A stretch of 64,000 nucleotides of DNA from Actinomycetota bacterium. Lineage in GTDB: Bacteria; Actinomycetota; Thermoleophilia; Gaiellales; Gaiellaceae. Of the stretch, positions 33,582-46,765 are shown piece by piece. Under the pieces are notes generated by a model. It was given only the letters and a program-made list of their open reading frames with translations. It ran no database searches and was not told where the DNA came from. The translations under genes were made by a program, and so were the position numbers. The stretch's first letter is position 1, and every line of letters starts with the position of its first letter. The stretch spans positions 1 through 64,000 of the forward strand of contig ML178785.1 of the NCBI GenBank assembly GCA_004366385.1, in the 5' to 3' direction.

Positions 33582-33884
33582 ATGGAGAGCGGAGGCGGCG
33601 GCTTCTTCCCGTTCGGCGGGGGCGACCCGGAGGACCTCCTCGGCGCGCTGCGCGAGTTTGCGGAGAAGCAGGCCGAGTCGGTGCAGGACGCGCAGCGCGA
33701 GCAGTACGCCACGCTCACGCTGAACACAGCCGTCCAGCTGACCGCGGCGGCCCTCAGCCAGGTGCAGGTCGAGGGCTCCTCCGACGCGCAGGCGATCGCG
33801 CTCCGCGACGCGATGCGCGTGCTCTTCCCGGAGGCGGTCGCGCTCGTCTCGGCCGCCCGCGAGGGCTTCATGCGCTCGGCCTGA
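33582..33884 (+). CDS. Small helical protein with Gly-rich start
   Basis: 100 aa from ATG 33582, with TACAAT (33570-33575) 6 nt upstream, one of the best -10 matches in the window. A Gly/Phe-rich N-terminus (GGGGFFPFGGGDPED) precedes a helical remainder with many Gln and Ala (LREFAEKQAESVQDAQREQY). No known domain is recognised; the helices suggest an assembly or coat-like protein, but that is only a guess. Confidence 0.75.
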   Translation: MESGGGGFFPFGGGDPEDLLGALREFAEKQAESVQDAQREQYATLTLNTAVQLTAAALSQVQVEGSSDAQAIALRDAMRVLFPEAVALVSAAREGFMRSA

Positions 33885-33937
33885 CGCCGCGGGCGACTAC
33901 GGACGGCGGCGCGCGGCTCGTCCGGGAGAATCGGCGC

Positions 33938-34852
33938 GTGGAGCTCCTCGACCGAGCCGTCGTGCGGTCGCTGCCGGCGGTCCCGCGCGGGATCGTGCAG
34001 CGGCTCTCGTCCCCGTACATCGCCGGCCCGGCGCTGGCGGACGCGCGGCGCGCCGTGGCGGCGCTGAACGCGGCCGGGAAGCTCGCGACCGTGGACGTAC
34101 TCGGCGAGGAGGTGCGCGTGCCCTCCGAGGCCGAGGCGGTCGCACTCGAGTACCACGCCGTCCTCGACGCGATCGCCGCCGACCGGCTCGACGCCAACGT
34201 GTCCGTGAAGCTCACGGCGCTCGGGCTCGAGATCGAGCTCGACCTCTGCCGCTCGCTCCTCGCGACCCTCGTCGCCGACGCGGCCGCGCGCGGGATCTTC
34301 GTCCGCATCGACATGGAGGCCTCGCCGTTCGTCGACGACACGCTGCGGCTCTACCGCGAGCTCCGTGAGGTCGGGCGCGACAACGTCGGCGTCGTGCTGC
34401 AGTCGGCGCTGCGGCGGACGCTCGCGGACGTCGACGCGCTCGCCGTGTTGCGGCCGAACGTCCGGCTCTGCAAGGGGATCTACGTGGAGCCGCCCGAGAT
34501 CGCGTTCCAGAAGCGCGATGAGATCCGGGAGAGCTTCGTGCGCGTGCACGAGGCGCTCCTCGAGGCCGGGTGCTACGTCGCCGTCGCGACGCACGACGAG
34601 TGGCTCCTCGAGCGGGCGCTCGCGCGCGTGGCCGGCCGCGATCCGAGCGAGTACGAGCTCCAGATGCTGCTCGGCGTACGCGAGGGGCGCGCGTCCGAGC
34701 TCGTGGAGCAGGGCCATCGCCTGCGCGTGTACGTGCCCTACGGTGACCGCTGGTACGAGTACTCGCTGCGGCGGCTCCAGGAGAACCCGGCCCTCGCGAC
34801 GATGCTCGCGAAGGCGACGGTGCTGCGGCTCGTCCCGGGCCGCTCGGGCTAG
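33938..34852 (+). CDS. Proline dehydrogenase
   Basis: 304 aa FAD-dependent monofunctional PRODH, oxidising proline to pyrroline-5-carboxylate. TIM-barrel motifs: ANVSVKLTALGLEI, IFVRIDMEAS, NVGVVLQSALRRT, RLCKGIYVEPPEIAF, and the signature VYVPYGDRWYEYSLRRL with the substrate-binding Arg pair. The partner P5C dehydrogenase is not in the window. GTG 33938 is preceded by GAGAAT at a spacing of 6, a weak match to the leaderless signal. The 3' end overlaps the convergent fabL-like gene by 4 nt. Confidence 0.93.
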   Translation: MELLDRAVVRSLPAVPRGIVQRLSSPYIAGPALADARRAVAALNAAGKLATVDVLGEEVRVPSEAEAVALEYHAVLDAIAADRLDANVSVKLTALGLEIELDLCRSLLATLVADAAARGIFVRIDMEASPFVDDTLRLYRELREVGRDNVGVVLQSALRRTLADVDALAVLRPNVRLCKGIYVEPPEIAFQKRDEIRESFVRVHEALLEAGCYVAVATHDEWLLERALARVAGRDPSEYELQMLLGVREGRASELVEQGHRLRVYVPYGDRWYEYSLRRLQENPALATMLAKATVLRLVPGRSG

Positions 34853-35595
34853 GTAGGCAGCGCGGTGAGCAGCGACCAGCCGCCGTCGATCACGATCGTC
34901 TGCCCGCGGATCATCTCGGCCTCGGGCGAGCAGAGGAAGGTGACGCAGGCGGCGACGTCCTCGGGCGTCACGAGCCGGCCAACCGGGTTGCTGCGGCCCA
35001 TCTGGAGCATCGCCTCCTTGTGCGGGAAGTGCTCGAGCGCGCCGGTCTCGACCACCCCGGCGGAGACGGCGTTCACGCGGATCCCGCGCGGCGCGAGCTC
35101 GACCGCGAGGTAGCGGACGAGCGCCTCGAGCGCGGCCTTCGACGCGCCGACGAGCGCGTAGTCGTCGAGGACGCGGGTGGAGCCGAGGCTGGAGATGCCG
35201 AGGATCGAGGAGCCCGGCGGCATGGAGGGCGCCGCCGCCCGCGTGAGCGAGAGGAGCGCGCGCGCGTTCGCCGAGAGCGTCCAGTCCCAGTGCTTGTCCT
35301 CCGTCTCGAGCGCTGGGCGGATCACGCCCGTCGCGGCCGCGTGGATCAGGACGTTCAGCGGGCCGAGCGTGGCGACCTCCTGCGCGACGCGCTCTCCCGC
35401 GACGTTCCCGCGGACGAGGGTCGGCTCGGCGCCGAGTGCTCGCAGCTCCTCCGCGGTCTCCTCCGCGGCCGTGTCACCGCGCATGTAGCCGATCGCGACG
35501 CGTGCGGCGCCGAGCTGCGCGAAGCGGAGCGCGATCGCCTTCCCGATCCCGCGCGACCCGCCCGTCACGAGGACGGAGGCGCCGTCGAAGCTCAT
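34849..35595 (-). CDS. fabL: FabL-type enoyl-ACP reductase (SDR)
   Basis: 248 aa short-chain dehydrogenase. NADPH loop TGGSRGIGKAIAL (about 11-23). The active site reads DDYALVGASKAAL, i.e. Tyr-x6-Lys as in enoyl-ACP reductases, not the Tyr-x3-Lys of ketoreductases. The flanking LEALVRYLAVELAPRGIRVNAVSAG and MIRGQTIVIDGGWSLL are very like Bacillus FabL. It should reduce the enoyl intermediate in fatty-acid elongation. ATG 35595 overlaps the stop of the small upstream gene by 4 nt. Confidence 0.87.
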   Translation of the reverse strand: MSFDGASVLVTGGSRGIGKAIALRFAQLGAARVAIGYMRGDTAAEETAEELRALGAEPTLVRGNVAGERVAQEVATLGPLNVLIHAAATGVIRPALETEDKHWDWTLSANARALLSLTRAAAPSMPPGSSILGISSLGSTRVLDDYALVGASKAALEALVRYLAVELAPRGIRVNAVSAGVVETGALEHFPHKEAMLQMGRSNPVGRLVTPEDVAACVTFLCSPEAEMIRGQTIVIDGGWSLLTALPT

Positions 35596-35861
35596 TCGTT
35601 CGTGCCGGAGACGGGCGCCGACGAGGGGATCGTGTCCCAGCCGATCCGCGAGCGGGGCTCGTGCGTGCCGTCCGCGGCGAACGACGACGCGTGCCCGAGC
35701 CGGTCCAGGCGCTCGATCTGCTCCTCCCCGTAGCGGCGCACCGGGTGGTCGTCCGGGAGGTCCTCGACGAGCTCGCGGACGCGGGCGCGGATCTGGTACG
35801 CGAAGTGCGGCGTCGCGGGCCCGACGAGCGCGTCGACGTCCTCACGGGTGGGCTCGGCCAT
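35592..35861 (-). CDS. Small conserved-looking protein upstream of fabL
   Basis: 89 aa. The central region HFAYQIRARVRELVEDLPDDHPVRRYGEEQIERLDRLGHAS has two amphipathic helices; the ends are polar. No known motif. It is translationally coupled to the reductase (4-nt overlap), so a role alongside it is plausible but unproven. TAGGCT (minus, 35871-35876) lies 9 nt before ATG 35861. Confidence 0.75.
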   Translation of the reverse strand: MAEPTREDVDALVGPATPHFAYQIRARVRELVEDLPDDHPVRRYGEEQIERLDRLGHASSFAADGTHEPRSRIGWDTIPSSAPVSGTNE

Positions 35862-35884
35862 GCACGCGAGAGCCTATCGGCGCG

Positions 35885-36523
35885 CTACGCGCCCGAGTCG
35901 GCCGGCTGTTCGTGGGTCGCGTGCCGGAAGAGCAGCACCGAGACGATCAGCGTCCACACCGGCAGTCCGAGGCAGACGCCGAGCCAGCCGATCGGCGGGA
36001 TCGCGAGGATCAACGCGAGGACGAGGCAGAACCAGGCGAACCAGTGCGGCAGCGGCCCGTGGCGCCTGGTCGCGAGCCCGGTCGCGACGAGCAGCGGGAT
36101 CGCGAACAGCTCCACGCCCGCGAAGAAGGCGTCGCCGACGTGGACGAGCGCGTCCACGGACGTGTCCGAGATGTTCGCGTGGTCGAAGGCGGCCTGCGCG
36201 TGCGGGAGGTAGATCGCCATCAGGCACACCGAGGTGGCGATGCCGCTCCCGAACGCGATCGCGGCGAGCCGCCCCGTACCACCCTCGGCCTCGGTGAGCG
36301 TCGACCGGAGGCTGCCGAGCATCCAGACGAACAGGAGCACGCCGAAACCGAAGAGGATCCCGCCCGCGAGGATCGCGGTGTCGTTCTCCTCGACCCAGCT
36401 GACGAACGCTCCCGTGTCCTTCCCCTCCGGCCGGTCGTCCTTCTCGAGCAGGAAGGTGGCGACGACCCAGAGGACGACGGCGCCGATGCCTGCGAGCGGC
36501 TCGTACCGGTGCCACGACGACAC
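35885..36523 (-). CDS. Polytopic membrane protein, unknown function
   Basis: 212 aa from GTG 36523, about six hydrophobic segments (LAGIGAVVLWVVATFLL, AGGILFGFGVLLFVWML, IAFGSGIATSVCLMAIYL, GVELFAIPLLVATGLA, FCLVLALILAIPPIGWLGVCL, WTLIVSVLLF). The extracellular-type segment VSWVEENDTAILAGG has clustered acids. No family is recognised. TACCGT (minus, 36531-36536) 7 nt upstream selects this start over longer ones reading to 36670. Divergent from the EamA gene. Confidence 0.75.
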   Translation of the reverse strand: MSSWHRYEPLAGIGAVVLWVVATFLLEKDDRPEGKDTGAFVSWVEENDTAILAGGILFGFGVLLFVWMLGSLRSTLTEAEGGTGRLAAIAFGSGIATSVCLMAIYLPHAQAAFDHANISDTSVDALVHVGDAFFAGVELFAIPLLVATGLATRRHGPLPHWFAWFCLVLALILAIPPIGWLGVCLGLPVWTLIVSVLLFRHATHEQPADSGA

Positions 36524-36581
36524 GGCTACGACGGTACTCCCGAGCCCGATGCCCACCGCGCCGGCGGGATAGCGTCCGCCT

Positions 36582-41874
<5,293 letters not shown>

Positions 41875-41923
41875 GTGCCGAAGCGTAGAGTGCTGGAGCG
41901 CGCGCGTCCCCTGTGCGCGCAGA

Positions 41924-43261
41924 ATGCCGTCCATGGCGCTCGCGCGCACGCAGTACGTCCGCTCGGGCGACGCCGACATCGCGTACCGGGTCATCGGCGA
42001 GGGCGCGCACGACATCGTGCTCGCGTTCGACTTCGCGAGCCATCTCGAGGAGATCACCGAGCTCCCGGAGCTGAGGGAGTTCGTCGAGGGCCTCGGGCGC
42101 TTCGCACGCGTGCTCCTGTTCGACATGCGCGGCGTCGGGATGTCGGGCGGGGTCACGTCCGCGAGCGCGGCGCTCGAGTCGTGGATGGACGACGCCGTTG
42201 CCGTCATGGACGCCGCGGGGTCGCGGCAAGCGACGTTCGTCGCCCAAGGCCAGGCGGCTCTGATGGCGATGATGACCGCGGCCGCCTATCCCGACCGCGT
42301 GGCGTCGCTCGTGCTGATCAACGCCTGGGCGCGCTTCGCCCGTGCCGACGACTACCCGTTCGGGGTGCCGGAAGAAGTCCACGAGCCGTTGCTCCGCGCG
42401 CTGGAGGAGCAGTGGGGAACGGGCACCGACCTCGCCATCGTCGGGCCGTCGCTCGTCGACCGGCCGGGCCTGCGTGAGTGGTGGGGGCGCCTCGAGCGCT
42501 ACTCCGCGCCGCCGGGCGTCGCGCGAGCGAGGATGCAGGCCACGCTCGACCTCGACGTGCGGGGCTTCCTCCCGCTGATCCGGGTTCCCACGCTCGTGAT
42601 CCACAGCCGCGACAACGCCCTCGTGCGGATCGGCCACGGACGCTATCTCGCCGAGAGCATCCCCGGGGCGACGCTCGTCGAGCTGGACAGCGCCGACCAC
42701 GTGTTGAGCTTCGATCTCGACATCCGTGGGCTGATCGAGGAGCGGGTCACGGGCGTCCGGACCGACGTCGCCGCAGCCGACCGCGTTCTCGCGACCGTGC
42801 TCTTCGTCGACATCGTCGGCTCCACGCAGCATGCGAGCGAGGCCGGCGACGAGAGCTGGCGCGCCGCTCTGGGTCACGTGGAGCGCGTGGCCGAGGATGC
42901 GATTCGCCTGCACGAGGGGACGCTCGAGCGGCACACGGGTGACGGCGCCCTGGCGACGTTCGACGGGCCGGCGCGGGCGATCCGGTGCGCGCTGCGCATC
43001 GGTGACGGGGCTCGGCGCGGAGCCGTCGACGTCCGTTGCGGGCTGCACGCCGGGGAGGTGATCCGCCGCCCGGAGGGGCTCGCCGGGCTCGCGGTGCACA
43101 TCGGTGCGCGCATCTGCGACCTCGCCGCGCCCGGTGAGGTGCTCGTGACGCGCACGGTTCGCGATCTCGTCGCCGGCTCCGGGATCGCCTTCGAGGACCG
43201 CGGCGAGCACGAGCTCAAGGGAGTCCCGGACACGTGGGCGCTCTACGCCGTCACCGGGTGA
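41924..43261 (+). CDS. Alpha/beta-hydrolase-like domain fused to class III cyclase
   Basis: 445 aa (ATG 41924; ATG 41933 also possible). Residues 1 to about 275 are an alpha/beta-hydrolase fold (VLLFDMRGVGMSGG, YPDRVASLVLINAW, TLVIHSRDNALV). The nucleophile elbow reads VAQGQAA instead of G-x-S-x-G, so the catalytic Ser appears lost. The C-terminal class III cyclase (LFVDIVGSTQHASEAG, RHTGDGALATF, RCGLHAGEV, GLAVHIGARICDLA) keeps the two metal Asps. It probably senses a ligand with a dead hydrolase pocket. It lies 49 nt from, and divergent to, the other cyclase gene. Confidence 0.87.
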   Translation: MPSMALARTQYVRSGDADIAYRVIGEGAHDIVLAFDFASHLEEITELPELREFVEGLGRFARVLLFDMRGVGMSGGVTSASAALESWMDDAVAVMDAAGSRQATFVAQGQAALMAMMTAAAYPDRVASLVLINAWARFARADDYPFGVPEEVHEPLLRALEEQWGTGTDLAIVGPSLVDRPGLREWWGRLERYSAPPGVARARMQATLDLDVRGFLPLIRVPTLVIHSRDNALVRIGHGRYLAESIPGATLVELDSADHVLSFDLDIRGLIEERVTGVRTDVAAADRVLATVLFVDIVGSTQHASEAGDESWRAALGHVERVAEDAIRLHEGTLERHTGDGALATFDGPARAIRCALRIGDGARRGAVDVRCGLHAGEVIRRPEGLAGLAVHIGARICDLAAPGEVLVTRTVRDLVAGSGIAFEDRGEHELKGVPDTWALYAVTG

Positions 43262-43279
43262 GCGCCTAGCCTTCCGCGC

Positions 43280-44620
43280 ATGTCGCCGCAGCGGCGCACC
43301 GCGCTCGTCTCGGTCGGGGCCGCGTGCCTGCTGATCGCGATCAAGCTGACCGCCGGGATCGCGAGCGGCAGCCTCGGGCTGCTGGCGGAGGCGGCGCACT
43401 CGGGAACCGACCTCGCGGCCGCGCTGCTCACGTTCTTCGCCGTCTCCGTCGCCGTGAAGCCGGCCGACCCCGGCCACCCGTTCGGGCACGGAAAGGCGCA
43501 GAACCTCGCCGCGCTGGCGGAGTCGGGCTTCCTGATCCTCGTGAGCCTCGCTATTGCGGCAGCCGCCGTCGCGCGGCTCGCCGGCGCCGTCGAGTTCGAG
43601 GTGGAGCCGACTCTGTGGACGTTCGCGGCCGTCGCGCTCGTGATCGCGATCGACGCCTCTCGCACCGTCGTCTCGCTCCGCACGGGCCGCCGGTACCGAA
43701 GCGACGCGCTGCTCGCGAACGCGCTGCACTTCGGCAGCGACCTCGCGGGGACGCTCGCCGTCCTGGCCGGGCTCGTCGCGGCCAGCACCGGCTTCCCGGA
43801 GGGGGACGCGATCGCTGCGCTGTTCGTCGCCGGGCTCGTCGTCGCGGCGGCCGCCCGGCTCATGCTCCGGAACGTGGACGTGCTCATGGACCGCGCGTCG
43901 ACGGACGCGGAGGCGACCGCTCGGGCCGCGATCGCCGAGCTCGACCCGCCGGTGGAGCTCCGACGCCTGCGCGTGCGGGAGTCGGGCGGCGCGCACTTCG
44001 TGGACGTGGACATCGCGATCGCGCCGGAGGCCGCGGTCGGCCAGGGCCACGCCGCCGCGGACCGGGTGGAGGAGGCGCTGCGCGCGCGGCTCCCCGGTCT
44101 CGACGTCGTCGTTCACGTCGAGCCGCGCGACCACGCGGGGATCCGCGAGCGCGCTCTCGCGGCGGCGCTCGGCATCCCACACGTGCGCGAGCTCCACAAC
44201 CTCGCCGTGCTGGACGTGGACGGGCGGCTCGAGGTCTCGCTCCATCTGAAGCTCCCCGGCGATCTCCCGCTCGCGGACGCGCACGAGCTCGCAGAGCAGG
44301 TCGAGCGCGCGATCTGCGCCGCCGTGCCGGAGGTGGGGGAGGTCGTGACGCACCTCGAGCCGCTCACCGAGACCGCGAGCGCGAGCGAGGTCGAGCTGGA
44401 TGCGGCTGCGGTCGAGCGCGCCGTGGTCGAGGAGACGGGCGCCGCGCCGCGCGCGCTTCGCTTCGTGCGGACGGACGAGGGCATCGTCGCGTACCTGACA
44501 CTCGCGCTCGCGGGCGACGAGTCGCTCGCGGACGCGCACGCACGGGCCAGCGCGATCGAGGAACGAGTGCGCGCCGCCGTCCCGGGCGTGGCCGACGTGG
44601 TGGTGCACACGGAGCCGTGA
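43280..44620 (+). CDS. Cation-diffusion facilitator with three C-terminal domains
   Basis: 446 aa, long for the CDF family (usually about 300). Six membrane helices occupy about 1-205, with metal-site motifs EAAHSGTDLAAAL (His-x3-Asp) and ANALHFGSDLAGTL (His-x3-Asp), plus GHPFGHGKAQNLAAL. After that come three repeats of the CDF cytoplasmic domain, at about 214-282, 301-361 and 390-446, each ending in a V(V/T)H(V/L/T)EP motif. It should export Zn, Mn, Fe or Co by proton antiport. TAGCCT (43267-43272) lies 7 nt before ATG 43280. It ends 4 nt before the FAH-like gene. Confidence 0.9.
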   Translation: MSPQRRTALVSVGAACLLIAIKLTAGIASGSLGLLAEAAHSGTDLAAALLTFFAVSVAVKPADPGHPFGHGKAQNLAALAESGFLILVSLAIAAAAVARLAGAVEFEVEPTLWTFAAVALVIAIDASRTVVSLRTGRRYRSDALLANALHFGSDLAGTLAVLAGLVAASTGFPEGDAIAALFVAGLVVAAAARLMLRNVDVLMDRASTDAEATARAAIAELDPPVELRRLRVRESGGAHFVDVDIAIAPEAAVGQGHAAADRVEEALRARLPGLDVVVHVEPRDHAGIRERALAAALGIPHVRELHNLAVLDVDGRLEVSLHLKLPGDLPLADAHELAEQVERAICAAVPEVGEVVTHLEPLTETASASEVELDAAAVERAVVEETGAAPRALRFVRTDEGIVAYLTLALAGDESLADAHARASAIEERVRAAVPGVADVVVHTEP

Positions 44621-44624
44621 CGCG

Positions 44625-45347
44625 ATGAGGCTCTGCATGTTCCACCCGGTCGACCACCCGCTGGAGCGCGGGTGGCCGGGCCGCGTCGACGGCGACCGGG
44701 TCGTCCAGCTCGCCGCGCAGACGCTCCAGTCGTACTTCACCGGCGGCGGCTCGGCGCGCGAGCACGCGGTCTTCCCCCTCGCCGGCGTGCGCTTCCTCGC
44801 GCCGGTGCTGCACCCGCCCGCCGTGCGGGTGTTCGAGGAGCAAGTTACAACTCGTAACTTGGTCGAGCCGGCGTTCGCGTTCGCCAATCCGGCCGCGATC
44901 GTGCATCCGGGCGCGATCGTGCATCCGGGCGCGAGCGTGAGCCCACTTCGTGGCTCAGAGCCACAAAGTGCTCTGCGGCTGCGGCCGCGGGTGGCCGCGG
45001 TCGTCGGCGCCGGCGGCGCGATCGGCGGCTTCACGCTCCTCGCCGAGTGGCGCGACCCGAGCAGGAGGCCGCCGAAGGACCGCGACTTCGCGCTCGGCCT
45101 CGGGCCGGCGGTGGTCACCGACGCCGTCGAGGGCGACGTCGTCGTGCGCGCCGGCAGCTCGGAGCTCCTCCGAGCGCGCGACGGCTTCGACTGGGAGGCG
45201 GCGCGCGACCTCGCCGCCGAGCGCACGCGTCTCTTCCCGGGTGACCTGCTGGCCGGCCCGGCGCTCGGCGAGGTCGAGGTCGAGCCGGGGCGCGTCGAGA
45301 TCGAGTCGGCCGAGATCGGCACTCTCGAGCACACCGTCGCCGCGTGA
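44625..45347 (+). CDS. Short FAH-family-like protein with repeats in its frame
   Basis: 240 aa, below the usual 270-300. Fumarylacetoacetate-hydrolase-like blocks: FANPAAIVHPGA, RVAAVVGAGGAIGGFTLLAEWRDPSRRPPKDRDFALGLGPAVVT, DLLAGPALGEV. The strand that usually carries the metal ligands as L-D-x-E-x-E reads LRLRPRVAAVVG, so the acids are missing. Within 130 nt the frame also holds an AT-rich inverted repeat (44841-44861), an 18-nt tandem duplication (44895-44930) and the dispersed palindrome (44945-44969). The reading frame stays open. It may be a non-catalytic relative. The stop overlaps the next start by 4 nt. Confidence 0.75.
   Translation: MRLCMFHPVDHPLERGWPGRVDGDRVVQLAAQTLQSYFTGGGSAREHAVFPLAGVRFLAPVLHPPAVRVFEEQVTTRNLVEPAFAFANPAAIVHPGAIVHPGASVSPLRGSEPQSALRLRPRVAAVVGAGGAIGGFTLLAEWRDPSRRPPKDRDFALGLGPAVVTDAVEGDVVVRAGSSELLRARDGFDWEAARDLAAERTRLFPGDLLAGPALGEVEVEPGRVEIESAEIGTLEHTVAA
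44841..44861. repeat. AT-rich inverted repeat inside the FAH-like gene
   Basis: CAAGTTAC and GTAACTTG, perfect 8-bp arms separated by AACTC. Its base composition is sharply unlike the surrounding GC-rich gene. It is translated within the FAH-like frame (about VTTRN). Confidence 0.85.
44945..44969. repeat. Dispersed palindrome, copy 6, inside the FAH-like gene
   Basis: 12-bp arms with one mismatch (ACTTCGTGGCTC against the complement of ACTTTGTGGCTC) around A at 44957. Translated as RGSEPQS in the FAH-like frame, the same reading phase as in purM. The mismatch converts what would read CTTTGT to CTTCGT. Confidence 0.95.
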
Positions 45348-45937
45348 AGCTCGTCCTCGACTGGGACGGGACCGTGACGGAGGTCGACGGCCTCCACCTC
45401 GTTCTGCTCGAGTTCGGCGACGAGCGGATCTACGACGCGGCGGAGAGCCGGCTGGGGCGCGAGCTGACGCTGAACGAGGTCATCGCGCTGGAGTTCGAGA
45501 CCGTCCGCGCGCCGCTTCCGGAGGTCGTGGCCTGGATGCGCGAGCACGTCCGCCTCCGCGCGGGCTTCACCGAGCTCGCCCGCCGGCACGAGCCGCTGAT
45601 CGTCTCCAGCGGCTTCCACGAGCTGATCGAGCCGATCCTCGAGCGGGAGGGGATCGAGTTGGAGGTCGTCGCGAACCGCCTCGACCCGGGGCCCGGCGGC
45701 TGGAGAGCGGTCTTCCGCGACGGCGCCGCCTGCGCGGTGTGCGGGCAGCAGTGCAAGCGCGCCGACGTCGCCGGCTTCGACGGCTTCGTGTACGCGGGGG
45801 ACGGCTACTCGGACCGCTGCGTGGCGGAGCTCGCCGACCGCGTCTTCGCGAGAGACGGGCTCGCCCGCTACCTCACCTCACGAGGTGTCCCCTTCGAGCC
45901 GTTCTCCGACCTGCGCGACATCGCCCGCGCGCTCTGA
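45344..45937 (+). CDS. HAD-superfamily phosphatase (MtnX-like)
   Basis: 197 aa. HAD motif I LDWDGTVTE (the family norm is DFDGT), motif II in LIVSSGFHELIEPILEREGIELEVVANRL, and motif IV YAGDGYSDRCVAELADRVFARDGLARYL. The latter blocks resemble the MtnX/phosphoserine-phosphatase-like group. CAVCGQQCKR in the cap might bind a metal. The substrate is unknown; MtnX would act in methionine salvage, but no partner gene is here. GTG 45344 overlaps the FAH-like stop by 4 nt. Confidence 0.82.
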   Translation: MKLVLDWDGTVTEVDGLHLVLLEFGDERIYDAAESRLGRELTLNEVIALEFETVRAPLPEVVAWMREHVRLRAGFTELARRHEPLIVSSGFHELIEPILEREGIELEVVANRLDPGPGGWRAVFRDGAACAVCGQQCKRADVAGFDGFVYAGDGYSDRCVAELADRVFARDGLARYLTSRGVPFEPFSDLRDIARAL

Positions 45938-45940
45938 CGC

Positions 45941-46765
45941 GTGCTCGTCGAGATCCCACAGCCCTACGACTTCGAGCTCTCGCTCACGCGCTTCCGCGAG
46001 TGGGGGACGGACGGGGCGACCGTGTGGCACGAGGGTGGCCTCCACCGTGTCGTCGGCGGCGTCGAGGTGCGTGTGGGCCCGGTGCCGGGCGGCGTGCGGA
46101 TCGAGCCCGGTTCCCCGGGGGCCGTCGCGGAGATCTCGGCGCTGCTCGGCCTGCCGTTCGACCTCGAGCCGTTCCACGCCTGGGCCGCGCGGGAGACCGC
46201 GCTCGGCCCGATCGTCGAGCGGCTCCGCGGCTTCCGGCCCACGCTCAACCCGAGCCCGTTCGAGGCGCTCGTCGTCGCGATCACGACGCAGCAGATCTCA
46301 CTGCGCGCGGCTGCCGCGATCCGCGGGCGCCTCGTCCGCCGCTTCGGGACGCAGCACGGCGTCGCGTGGGCCTTCCCGACCCGCGAGCGCATCGCCGCCG
46401 CAGCCCCGGAGGAGCTCGTCGCGATCGGCTTCTCACGGAGCAAGGCCGCGTACGTGGTCGGGCTCGCGCGCTCGGAGCTGGATTTCGACGCGCTCGCCGC
46501 GCTCCCAGACGACGAAGTGGCCGCCGCGCTCACCGCGCTCCCCGGGCTCGGCGAGTGGACGGCCGACTGGTTCCTCGCGCGCCACCTCGCCCGGCCGCAC
46601 GCGTGGCCCGCCGGCGACCTCGGCGTGCGCAAGGCCGTCTCGTCGTTCTACGCTGACGGCCGGCCGCTGACGACGAAGGAGGTACGTGTGATGGGCGCGC
46701 GCTTCACGCCGTTCCAGAACCTGTCCGCGCAGTTCCTGCTCATGGGCGCGAGGCTTGCCGGATGA
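45941..46765 (+). CDS. HhH-GPD DNA glycosylase (AlkA-type 3-methyladenine glycosylase II)
   Basis: 274 aa. The N-terminal beta domain is followed by the helical HhH-GPD core: FEALVVAITTQQISLRAAAAIRGRLV, the hairpin LPGLGEWTADWFLARHLARPHAWPAGDLGVRKAV with the catalytic Asp, and a C-terminus lacking the Fe-S Cys cluster. It removes alkylated purines from DNA in base-excision repair. Start GTG 45941, 3 nt after the phosphatase. The stop overlaps the next ATG by 4 nt. Confidence 0.88.
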   Translation: MLVEIPQPYDFELSLTRFREWGTDGATVWHEGGLHRVVGGVEVRVGPVPGGVRIEPGSPGAVAEISALLGLPFDLEPFHAWAARETALGPIVERLRGFRPTLNPSPFEALVVAITTQQISLRAAAAIRGRLVRRFGTQHGVAWAFPTRERIAAAAPEELVAIGFSRSKAAYVVGLARSELDFDALAALPDDEVAAALTALPGLGEWTADWFLARHLARPHAWPAGDLGVRKAVSSFYADGRPLTTKEVRVMGARFTPFQNLSAQFLLMGARLAG

